Origin: Vandammella animalimorsus
GTDB taxonomy: Bacteria > Pseudomonadota > Gammaproteobacteria > Burkholderiales > Burkholderiaceae_C
Assembly: GCF_002285265.1 (NCBI RefSeq)
Contig: NZ_NSJB01000016.1
Span: 1-36,448, forward strand
Direction: 5' to 3'
Length of the DNA: 36,448 nt
Numbering within the stretch: position 1 is the stretch's first letter; each line of letters opens with the position of its first letter. Under the pieces are notes generated by a model. It ran no database searches. It was not told the DNA's origin and was given only the letters and a program-made list of their open reading frames with translations. Below, piece by piece: positions 22,680 to 29,634 of this stretch. The position numbers were made by a program, and so were the translations under genes.

Positions 22680-22700
22680 GCAGGCCCAGCGCGGGCCTGC
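22680..22700 (-). terminator. Hairpin after the EamA permease gene
   Basis: GCAGGCCC at 22680-22687 pairs perfectly with GGGCCTGC at 22693-22700 (5-base loop), 16 bases beyond the permease stop. A second stem, GGCACAG/CTGTGCC, is at 22611-22617 and 22626-22632. Neither has a T-run. Confidence 0.4.
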
Positions 22701-22716
22701 AGCCTTGGGGACAGGC

Positions 22717-23754
22717 CTATGCCGCCCCCCGGTGCTGGCGCTGGTGCACGCGCGCGCACCACAGCACGCCGGCAATCAGTGCCGTCATGGCCAGCCATTC
22801 CAGCGTGGAGGGCAGTCGCCAGTCGTACAAAAAGCCGTAGACCAGGCCGAAGACGGTCTCGAACACGATCATTTGCCCAATCATGGTCAGCGGCAGCTGA
22901 CGGCTGGCGCGGTTCCAGAAGTTGTTGCCCACCACCGAGGCCAGGATGGCCAGCGTGCCCGTCAGCAGCCAGAAGTACAGCCACTGCGCGGGCGTGTGCG
23001 CTGCATCGCTGCCTGCCGCCGGCGCCAGCCAGGGGGCGAGAAAGGCCGGCACGGCCAGCCCCAGCGACAGCAGCCCGGTGGCCAGCCCGGTCAGCAGCGA
23101 CCAGTCCCACGGCGAGATGTCCGGGCGGCGGCGCAGCCAGTGGCTGTTGTAGATCGAATAGGCCGACCAGCTCAGCAGCGCGCCGCTGGCGGCCAGCAGC
23201 CCCAGCGCGCGCTGGCCGGTGCTGAGCGTGGCCGTGGCCGGGCTGCCCTGCAGCAGGCTTTGCGCCGCCACCAGGCTGGTGCCCAGCAGGCACAGCGCCA
23301 GCGGCGCCAGCAGCGGGCGCAGGCCGATGGCGCCCTGGCGGCTGGTGCCAAACAGCGTCACCAGCACCGGGATCAGGCCAATGATCAGCGTGGTGGGCGC
23401 GGCCCCGGCCCATTGCACGCCCCAGACCAGCAGCACGTAATACACGATGTTGCCCAGCATGCTCAGGCCCAGCAGGCCCAGCAGCTCCTGGCGGCCCAGC
23501 CGGCCGCGCAGGCGCGGCCAGCGGGGCGCCAGCAGCAGCACGGCCACGCAGCCATAGACCAGGTAGCGCGCGGCCGAGAGCTGCCAGGCATTGAAATCGG
23601 GCAGCAGCAGCGGGATCAAGAAAATCAGCCCCCAGAACGCCCCGGCCACCAGGGCATTGACGACCCCGGCGGTGACCTGTGACGGTGGCGCCGTGCAGGG
23701 CTGGGCTGCAGCAGGCGGGGCGGGGGCGTGGCTGGCGGGCGATGGGGGCGACAT
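22717..23754 (-). CDS. EamA-family (DMT superfamily) transporter
   Basis: A 345-residue membrane protein with about ten hydrophobic segments in two EamA halves. A Pro/Ala-rich cytoplasmic N-terminus of about 28 residues precedes the first helix (VVNALVAGAFWGLIFLIPLLL). Further helices include GLLGLSMLGNIVYYVLLVWG and APTTLIIGLIPVLVTLFG; the second half contains LTMIGQMIVFETVFGLVYGFLYD. It is longer than the other EamA protein (2466-3365) and not closely similar to it. The substrate is unknown. The start at 23754 is the first ATG before the membrane part; no strong ribosome-binding site is visible. Confidence 0.87.
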   Translation of the reverse strand: MSPPSPASHAPAPPAAAQPCTAPPSQVTAGVVNALVAGAFWGLIFLIPLLLPDFNAWQLSAARYLVYGCVAVLLLAPRWPRLRGRLGRQELLGLLGLSMLGNIVYYVLLVWGVQWAGAAPTTLIIGLIPVLVTLFGTSRQGAIGLRPLLAPLALCLLGTSLVAAQSLLQGSPATATLSTGQRALGLLAASGALLSWSAYSIYNSHWLRRRPDISPWDWSLLTGLATGLLSLGLAVPAFLAPWLAPAAGSDAAHTPAQWLYFWLLTGTLAILASVVGNNFWNRASRQLPLTMIGQMIVFETVFGLVYGFLYDWRLPSTLEWLAMTALIAGVLWCARVHQRQHRGAA

Positions 23755-23814
23755 GGGCGCGGGCAGGGCAAAAAACGGCGGCCATGGTAGCAGCCGGGCG
23801 CGCAGGCCGGCCCC

Positions 23815-23820
23815 TACAAT
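23815..23820 (+). promoter_or_regulatory. Possible -10 box upstream of the acyl-CoA dehydrogenase gene
   Basis: TACAAT lies 146 bases before the ATG of the gene at 23966 in an otherwise GC-rich gap between divergent genes. No matching -35 box is visible, so this is only a suggestion. Confidence 0.3.
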
Positions 23821-23965
23821 GCCTGTTTTCACCTTGGAAGGCCTGCGGGCAGCGCGCCGCGCGTGCTGCGCAGCGCCCGGGCCGTGCAGGCGCTGAGCGC
23901 GCCGGGCGCGCTGGTGCGATGGCCCCCGCGGGCCTTCCGTTGCAATGCACCTTGGAGACCAGCCC

Positions 23966-25096
23966 ATGCTGTTGACTGAAGACCAGACCATGATCCGCGA
24001 TGCCGTGCGCGCTTTCGTGCAGGAGCAGATCGCCCCGCACGCCGCGCAATGGGACCGCACGCACCACTTCCCCGCCGACGTGCATCAGGGCCTGGCGGAG
24101 CTGGGCGCTTACGGCATCTGCGTGCCCACCGAGTACGGCGGCGCTGGCCTGGATTACCTGACGCTGGCGCTGGTGCTGGAGGAAATCGCCGCAGGCGACG
24201 GCGGCACCAGCACCGCCATCAGCGTGACCAACTGCCCCGTCAACGCCATCCTCATGCGCTATGGCAATGACGCGCAGAAACGCCAATGGCTGCAGCCGCT
24301 GGCGCAGGGCAAGATGCTGGGCGCGTTCTGCCTGACCGAGCCGCAGGTCGGCTCGGACGCCTCGGCGCTGCGCACCACCGCGCGCCGCCAGGGCGATGAA
24401 TACGTCATCGATGGCGTCAAGCAATTCATCACCAGCGGCAAGAACGGCCAAGTGGCCATCGTCATCGCCGTGACCGACAAGGCCGCCGGCAAGAAGGGCA
24501 TGAGCGCCTTCATCGTGCCCACCGACAACCCCGGCTACCACGTCGAGCGGCTCGAAGACAAGCTCGGCCAGCACTCCAGCGACACGGCCCAGATCCGCTT
24601 CGAGGACTGCCGCATCCCGCTGGAAAACCGCATCGGCGAAGAAGGCGAGGGCTACAAGATCGCGCTGTCCTCGCTCGAAGGCGGGCGCATCGGCATCGCC
24701 TCGCAAAGCGTGGGCATGGCGCGCGCGGCCTTCGAGGCCGCCGTGCAGTACGCCAAGGAGCGCGAGAGCTTTGGCACCGCCATCATCAACCACCAGGCCG
24801 TGGGCTTTCGCCTGGCCGAGTGCGACATGCAGATCGAAGCGGCGCGCCAGCTCATCTGGCATGCGGCCAGCCTGCGCGACGCCGGCCGGCCCTGCCTGCG
24901 CGAGGCCGCCATGGCCAAGCTGTTCGCCAGCGAAATGGCCGAGCGCGTCTGCAGCGCCGCCATCCAGACGCTGGGCGGCTACGGTTACGTCAACGACTTC
25001 CCGCTCGAGCGCATCTACCGCGACGTGCGCGTCTGCCAGATCTACGAAGGCACCAGCGACGTGCAGAAAATCCTGATCCAGCGCGCGCTGGGTTGA
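23966..25096 (+). CDS. Acyl-CoA dehydrogenase
   Basis: A 376-residue FAD enzyme that introduces the alpha,beta double bond in acyl-CoA thioesters, donating electrons to ETF. The order is N-terminal helical domain, the FAD/substrate segment FCLTEPQVGSDAS, the beta domain with QFITSGKNGQ, and the C-terminal helical domain with QTLGGYGYVNDFPLERIYRD. The catalytic base is Glu361 in IYEGTSDVQ. This placement is that of short- and branched-chain enzymes rather than isovaleryl-type ones. The ATG at 23966 (MLLTEDQ) has GGAG upstream and matches the usual family start better than the ATG at 23945. It stands alone but belongs functionally with the acyl-CoA genes at 29.6-34 kb. Confidence 0.95.
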   Translation: MLLTEDQTMIRDAVRAFVQEQIAPHAAQWDRTHHFPADVHQGLAELGAYGICVPTEYGGAGLDYLTLALVLEEIAAGDGGTSTAISVTNCPVNAILMRYGNDAQKRQWLQPLAQGKMLGAFCLTEPQVGSDASALRTTARRQGDEYVIDGVKQFITSGKNGQVAIVIAVTDKAAGKKGMSAFIVPTDNPGYHVERLEDKLGQHSSDTAQIRFEDCRIPLENRIGEEGEGYKIALSSLEGGRIGIASQSVGMARAAFEAAVQYAKERESFGTAIINHQAVGFRLAECDMQIEAARQLIWHAASLRDAGRPCLREAAMAKLFASEMAERVCSAAIQTLGGYGYVNDFPLERIYRDVRVCQIYEGTSDVQKILIQRALG

Positions 25097-25128
25097 CCCG
25101 ATCACCTCTGGCATCGCAGGCTGGGCGT

Positions 25129-25169
25129 GGCCCGATCAGGGCCGGCGCCATGCACGCCCGAGGCGTGCA
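25129..25169. terminator. Two hairpins between convergent genes
   Basis: GGCCC/GGGCC (25129-25133, 25139-25143) and TGCACGCC/GGCGTGCA (25151-25158, 25162-25169, 3-base loop) lie in the 75-base gap between the acyl-CoA dehydrogenase stop and the gspC stop. Neither is followed by a T-run. Confidence 0.4.
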
Positions 25170-25171
25170 AC

Positions 25172-25759
25172 TCAACCCCCAGGGGGCATGGCCACGTGCT
25201 GCTGGGTGGAGCGCGGCGAGTGGCGCTGCGGCAGGTTGTTGGCGCCGGGCTGGGTGGTGGGCGCAGCGTACAGCGGGCTGGCGGTGGCCGGGCGCTGGGC
25301 GGGCTCGAACTCGGGCAGTTGCAATTGCAGCTGGGCTGCGCCGCCCAGGCTGGGGCCCAGTTGCGCGCTGCGCCCTGAGACCGATTGCAGGTAGAGGTTT
25401 TCGCCGCCGTCGAGCAGCGCGCCGACGCGGTAGTGCTTGGCGGGCTGGCCGTTGACGGCGATCAGCGCGGCGCCGCGGCCGCTGCGTGCGCCGGCCAGCA
25501 CGCCCACGAGCTGGTACTGCGCAGCGGGCGCGGGCGGCTCGTCTGGGGCCGCTTGGGGCTCGGCGGCGTTCGCGCCCAGCAGCTGGTTCAGGCCCTGGGC
25601 ATCGGCCAGCAGCGCGGCCTGGGCCACGTCGGCATCGGCCGGGGGCTGCTGGCTGGGCAGGTGCAGCAGCCAGAAGGCGGTGCTGCCGGCGGCCAGGGCC
25701 CACAGCCCCAGCGTGAGCAGGCGCGGCGGCCAGGCGGAGGAGAGAAAAGGCGTACGCAT
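25172..25759 (-). CDS. gspC: Type II secretion system inner-membrane protein GspC, short form
   Basis: A 195-residue bitopic protein. After a short cytoplasmic start, residues 13-35 form the single membrane helix. A Pro/Ala-rich linker follows, then the homology-region domain at about 80-135 (YQLVGVLAG, ALIAVNGQPAKHYRVGALL, ENLYLQSV), which contacts the secretin GspD. The C-terminal third is Gln/Pro-rich; no PDZ or coiled-coil domain is present, unlike the roughly 270-residue enterobacterial form. It is divergent from gspG, an arrangement also known in Burkholderia. The identification rests on the homology-region pattern and the neighbours. Confidence 0.82.
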   Translation of the reverse strand: MRTPFLSSAWPPRLLTLGLWALAAGSTAFWLLHLPSQQPPADADVAQAALLADAQGLNQLLGANAAEPQAAPDEPPAPAAQYQLVGVLAGARSGRGAALIAVNGQPAKHYRVGALLDGGENLYLQSVSGRSAQLGPSLGGAAQLQLQLPEFEPAQRPATASPLYAAPTTQPGANNLPQRHSPRSTQQHVAMPPGG

Positions 25760-25907
25760 GGGCTGCGATTATGATTCACGCCGCAGCCGGCAGCGGCTGC
25801 CCGGGTGCCGCCGCCCGTGCCGTGCTGCATGGGCGGCTCGGTCTGCGCCATGTGGCCTGTGCCTTGCCTGGGCGCTGCCCGTGTTTTTTTAGCTCCAGGG
25901 CTTTTCT

Positions 25908-26360
25908 ATGTCGACAAGCATTTCCCGCCGCCCTGCTGGCCGCCGCCAGCAGGGCTTTACGTTGATCGAGATCATGGTGGTGGTGGTCATCATCGGCGTG
26001 CTGGCCGCGCTGGTGGCGCCCAGCATCCTGGGCCGCACCGATGAGGCGCGCCAGACGGCCGCGCGCGCCGACATCAATACGCTGATGACGGCGCTCAAGC
26101 TCTACCGCACCGACAACATGCGCTACCCGACCAGCGAGCAGGGCTTGCAGGCGCTGGTGGCGCGCCCCAGCACCGAGCCGGTGCCGGCCAAGTGGAGCCG
26201 CCCGTACCTGGACAATGGCAAGCTGCCCAATGACCCTTGGGGCAATCCGTATGTGTACGTCTTCCCCGGCGTGTATGGCGAGGTGGATGTGCTCTCCTAC
26301 GGCGGCGATGGTCGCCCCGGCGGCGAGGGCACGGACGCGGACATCGGCAGCTGGCAGTAA
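25908..26360 (+). CDS. gspG: Type II secretion system major pseudopilin GspG
   Basis: A 150-residue major pseudopilin. A class III leader ends at Gly16 and processing before Phe17 gives FTLIEIMVVVVIIGVLAALVAP, with Glu at mature position 5 and the usual Pro in the helix. The C-terminal domain has YPTSEQGLQALV, LPNDPWGNPYVYV and YGGDGRPGGEGTDADIGSW, the calcium-binding loop region of GspG. It forms the core of the periplasmic pseudopilus. The 148-base gap to the divergent gspC must contain the promoters of both. Confidence 0.96.
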   Translation: MSTSISRRPAGRRQQGFTLIEIMVVVVIIGVLAALVAPSILGRTDEARQTAARADINTLMTALKLYRTDNMRYPTSEQGLQALVARPSTEPVPAKWSRPYLDNGKLPNDPWGNPYVYVFPGVYGEVDVLSYGGDGRPGGEGTDADIGSWQ

Positions 26361-26413
26361 GCCCCGCTGGCTGTTCAGACGGTTCAAAGTTCCAGCGCGA
26401 GGAGCCAGTTGGC

Positions 26414-26947
26414 ATGGGCAGCAAGGCGTACACCGCAGCCATGGCCTGGGCGGGCAGCACTGCAGGCCGGCCAGCCTGGCCGTGCTGCCCTTCGCGCCTG
26501 TCACTGACGCCGCTGAAGCCGCGCCGCCAGCGCGGCTTCACGCTGATGGAGATTTTGGTGGTGGCCACCATCATCGCTGTCGGCGCGGCGGTGATGGTGT
26601 TGGCCTGGCCGGACAGCGGGCAGCGCGCGCTCGAGCGCGAGGGCGACCGCCTGGCGGCGTTGCTGGAGTCGGCGCGGCTGCACTCGCGCGCCAGCGGCCA
26701 TGCGGTGCATTGGCGCCCCACGCCCGAAGGCTTTGTGTTCGAGGGGCGCATCCCGCATTTGCTGCAAGACCTGCCCACGCGCTGGGAGCAGCCGGGCGTA
26801 GTGGCCCAGCCCGTGCAGCCGGTGCTGCTGGGGCCCGAGCCCATTCTCACGCCCACGGCCATCACGCTCAGCCTGCCGGATCAGCCGGCGTTGCGCGTGC
26901 AGGTGGTCAGCGATGGTCTGGCGCCGTTCGAGGTGCGCGTGCCATGA
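26414..26947 (+). CDS. gspH: Type II secretion system minor pseudopilin GspH
   Basis: A 177-residue minor pseudopilin. The prepilin site RRQRG/FTLMEILVVATII lies at Gly41 if translation starts at 26414, making an unusually long leader; starting at the ATG at 26441 gives Gly32. GAGGAG sits 10 bases before 26414. The body has DRLAALLESARLHSRASGHAV and a late beta-rich part, as in GspH. It caps the pseudopilus with GspI, J and K. It overlaps gspI by four bases. Confidence 0.9.
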   Translation: MGSKAYTAAMAWAGSTAGRPAWPCCPSRLSLTPLKPRRQRGFTLMEILVVATIIAVGAAVMVLAWPDSGQRALEREGDRLAALLESARLHSRASGHAVHWRPTPEGFVFEGRIPHLLQDLPTRWEQPGVVAQPVQPVLLGPEPILTPTAITLSLPDQPALRVQVVSDGLAPFEVRVP

Positions 26948-27354
26948 CGCTGCCCTGGCCGCGCCGAGCCGCGCCCAAGCCTGTCGCGCGTGGGCTGCGC
27001 CAGCATGGCTTCACGCTGGTGGAGGTGCTGGTGGCGCTGGCCATCGTGGCGGTGGCGCTGGCTGCTGGCTCACGCACCGCAGGCGGCCTGTTGCACAACG
27101 CCCAGCGCCGCGAGGAGGTGATGCTGGCGCAGTGGTGCGCCGAGAACGCCCTGGTGCAGGTGCGCCTGCTGGCGCAGACCCAGCTGCCCTCCATTGGCAC
27201 CACGCGCGAGCGCTGCGAGCAGGCCGGGCGGGCGTTCGAGGTTGAGGTGGTCAGCAGCGGCACCGTCAACCCTTCGCTGCGGCGCGTCGATGCGCGTGTG
27301 CACAGCGCGCAGCACTTTGTGCTCTCGCTCTCGACCCTGGTGGGGCGCTTCTGA
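26944..27354 (+). CDS. gspI: Type II secretion system minor pseudopilin GspI
   Basis: A 136-residue minor pseudopilin with a leader ending at Gly22 before FTLVEVLVALAIVAVALAAG. The AQWCAENALVQVRL stretch after the helix is characteristic of GspI. Start overlaps the gspH stop (ATGA). It nucleates the tip complex with GspJ and GspK. Confidence 0.94.
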   Translation: MTLPWPRRAAPKPVARGLRQHGFTLVEVLVALAIVAVALAAGSRTAGGLLHNAQRREEVMLAQWCAENALVQVRLLAQTQLPSIGTTRERCEQAGRAFEVEVVSSGTVNPSLRRVDARVHSAQHFVLSLSTLVGRF

Positions 27355-27355
27355 G

Positions 27356-28240
27356 ATGGCGGGCCAAAGAACTTCTCCAGGCGCAGGGCGCACGGCGTGT
27401 GGCTTCACGCTCATCGAGGTGCTGGTGGCCGTGGCGCTGATGGCGGTGCTGGCGGGGCTGAGCTGGCGCGGCATTGACGGCTTGCTGCGCGCCCAGGCCC
27501 ATGCCGAGCGCAGCGCGCAGCGGCAGGCGCTGCTGCAGACCGCGCTGGCGCAGTGGCAGCGCGACCTGGATCAGCTGGTGCAGGTGCCAGCGCTGACCAC
27601 GCTGGACTGGGACGGCAAGGTGCTGCGCCTGACGCGCGCCAGCACTCGCGTGCACGAGGGCGAGCCGCCCAGTCTGCGCGTCGTGGCCTGGGCGGAGCAG
27701 CAAATCGACGGCCAGAGCCACTGGTTGCGCTGGCAGTCGCAGCCCATCAGCCAGCGTCGCCAGTGGCTGGCGGCATGGAATGCGGCCCAGCTCTGGGCCC
27801 AGGGGCAGGGCCAGTCGCAGTACGGCCAGGCCGTGCGCCTGCTGCCGCTGGTGCGCTGGCAGATTTTTTATGCGCTGGAAGGGCGCTGGAGCAACCCGCT
27901 GTCCAGCCAGCAACTGGGCTGGGCCGGTGGCCCAGGCCCAGGCGGGGGCGACCCGCAGGGCGGGCTGGACCAGCCCTTCGACCGCCAGGAGCGGCCGCCA
28001 GCCGATGGTCAGCGCGATGGCGCACTCGATGCGCCAGGTGGCCAGCCCCCAGGCAACGGGCAGGGCAATGGCGAGGGCGGTGCAGAGGGCGAAGGCAACG
28101 CGCAGCGCTACCAAAGCCCAGCCGTGCGCATGCGCTTGCCCGACGGCATCCGCCTGGAGCTGGAGTTGGCCGAGCACAGCGGCTTTGGCGGCCGCATCAC
28201 GCGCGACTGGCTCAGCCCACTGTTCGGGAGTGCGCGCTGA
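27356..28240 (+). CDS. gspJ: Type II secretion system minor pseudopilin GspJ with a low-complexity insert
   Basis: A 294-residue minor pseudopilin. The leader ends at Gly16 before FTLIEVLVAVALMAVLAGL; SWRGIDGLLRAQ follows, as usual for GspJ. The family is usually about 200-240 residues. The extra length is a Gly/Gln/Pro/Asp-rich stretch at about 190-251 placed before the last conserved block (RMRLPDGIRLELEL). The nucleotide sequence over the insert stays in frame and without obvious tandem units. The start at 27356 follows the gspI stop by one base. Confidence 0.93.
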   Translation: MAGQRTSPGAGRTACGFTLIEVLVAVALMAVLAGLSWRGIDGLLRAQAHAERSAQRQALLQTALAQWQRDLDQLVQVPALTTLDWDGKVLRLTRASTRVHEGEPPSLRVVAWAEQQIDGQSHWLRWQSQPISQRRQWLAAWNAAQLWAQGQGQSQYGQAVRLLPLVRWQIFYALEGRWSNPLSSQQLGWAGGPGPGGGDPQGGLDQPFDRQERPPADGQRDGALDAPGGQPPGNGQGNGEGGAEGEGNAQRYQSPAVRMRLPDGIRLELELAEHSGFGGRITRDWLSPLFGSAR

Positions 28241-29337
28241 TGGCCGGTCGCATGCCCCCCCGTCGCTCAGGCGGCCTGGCGCAGCGGCTGCGGCCCGCCG
28301 CTGCGGCCCGCATGCGCGGCGCGGCCTTGCTGCTGGCCATGCTGATTGTGGCGCTGCTGGCCAGCATGGCGGCTGCGGCCAGCTGGCGTCAGTGGCGCAG
28401 CGCCCAGGCCGAGGCCGATGAGCGCGCGCAAATGCAGTCGCATTGGCTGGTGCGCGGCGCGCTGGACTGGTCCAAGATCATCCTGAACATCGACGCCGTG
28501 GTCGATTCGGCCTCCAGCAGCCAGGGCGGCCAGCCCAGCGACCACTTCAACGAGCCCTGGGCCGTGCCGCTGGCCGAGGCCAAGCTGGGCACCTTTCTGA
28601 GCGCCGAGCACAACATCGCCACGGACGCCAACGCCGATCTGGGCGAGGCCTTCTTCTCTGGCGCCATCGTCGATCTCAACGGCCGGTTGAACTTTGCCAA
28701 TCTGCTCGATGGCGGCCAGATCGACCCGCAGGTGCTGCAGCAGTTCGAGCGTTTGTTCATCGAGCTGGGTCTGGGCGCAGGCCGCGCTGCGCCGTTGGCG
28801 CAACGCTACCTGGAGGCCACCCGCGTGGATTTGCAGGCCGATGTGGATCTGGCGCCCACCTGTGTCGAGCAGCTGGCCTGGCTGGGCCTGCGCGAGCCCG
28901 AGATCGCCTCGCTGCGCCCGCACATCACGCTGCTGCCGGCGGTGCGCACGCGGCTGAACCTCAACACCGCCAGCGAGCGTGTGCTGGCCGCCGCGCTGCC
29001 CGAGGGCGCCGGCAGCGCCGCAGCGCGCCTGGCGGCCGTGCGCAGCCTGCAGCATTTCGATTCGCTGGCCATGGCCCAGGCCCTGCTGCCTGGGGAGATG
29101 GCGCTGCCCGAGCGCTATTTCAGTGTCGGCAGCGATTACTTTCTCGTCAGTGGCCGGCTGCGCCTGGATGCGCTGCAGACCCAGGATCACTACATCCTGC
29201 GCCGCGACGGCCGCACGCTGCACACCGTGGGCCGCGAATGCGCCGTGCCGCCGCCAGCGCTGGACGCCCCGCTGGCGCCGCTGAGCACGGCCCCACAGCC
29301 AGGCCAGCCAGGCCAGCCCGCAGCGCAGCGGCGCTGA
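28240..29337 (+). CDS. gspK: Type II secretion system minor pseudopilin GspK
   Basis: A 365-residue minor pseudopilin, the large tip subunit. The leader is Arg-rich and ends at Gly27 before AALLLAMLIVALLASMAAAA; as usual for GspK the Glu at mature position 5 is missing. SHWLVRGALDWSKIIL, FSGAIVDLNGRLNFANLL and LNLNTASERVLAAAL (the helix-hairpin-helix-like region) are family hallmarks. The ATG shares its A with the gspJ stop (TGATG). The C-terminus is Pro/Gln-rich. gspL, M and N normally come next but none is present; a palindromic repeat begins one base after the stop. Confidence 0.94.
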   Translation: MAGRMPPRRSGGLAQRLRPAAAARMRGAALLLAMLIVALLASMAAAASWRQWRSAQAEADERAQMQSHWLVRGALDWSKIILNIDAVVDSASSSQGGQPSDHFNEPWAVPLAEAKLGTFLSAEHNIATDANADLGEAFFSGAIVDLNGRLNFANLLDGGQIDPQVLQQFERLFIELGLGAGRAAPLAQRYLEATRVDLQADVDLAPTCVEQLAWLGLREPEIASLRPHITLLPAVRTRLNLNTASERVLAAALPEGAGSAAARLAAVRSLQHFDSLAMAQALLPGEMALPERYFSVGSDYFLVSGRLRLDALQTQDHYILRRDGRTLHTVGRECAVPPPALDAPLAPLSTAPQPGQPGQPAAQRR

Positions 29338-29515
29338 GAGCCGCTGTTCAACATCTTTGCACGGCGGTTTCCGGATTGCGGATTGGGCCGATCCGCTTGC
29401 GCTGCAAAGCCTCGCCACAGCGTTGGCCATGGCTGCGTGATCGGCGCAATGTGTCGCCTTGCACCCATGCCCAACCGCTTCTTGCCCAGTTGCGCCGAGC
29501 GGTTGAGCAGGATTT
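29338..29515. repeat. Second, degenerate copy of the palindromic element
   Basis: The left end GAGCCGCTGTTCAACATC resembles GAACCTGTTCAAAATTTC of the copy at 18331. The middle CTGCAAAGCCTCGCCACAGC and the right part CCCAACCGCTTCTTGCCCAG followed by a degenerate TTGAGCAGGATTT end also align. The apical stem is imperfect (CCACAGC/GCCATGG). It fills most of the 297-base gap between gspK and the next gene; the remainder, 29516-29634, shows nothing further. Confidence 0.7.
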
Positions 29516-29634
29516 GAGCCTCACGCTGACTGCACGCTCCGTGCCGCTGTCGGCTGGCGGACAGCCTTTGCCATGCCTTGCATTTAGCATGGCCCCTCGT
29601 CCGCTGGAAACCGAACAGAAAAGGCCTTTTCTTC

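Noticed and set aside
22169-25114. Very long minus-strand open frame (about 980 codons) across the hydrolase, permease and acyl-CoA dehydrogenase genes
   Set aside because: It is antisense to or out of frame with well-supported genes, has Arg/Ala/Gly-rich composition and no family motif; high-GC DNA produces such shadow frames.
26237-26413. Upstream extension of GspH into gspG
   Set aside because: It would overlap gspG in another frame and add about 59 residues before the prepilin leader; the ATG at 26414 is more reasonable.
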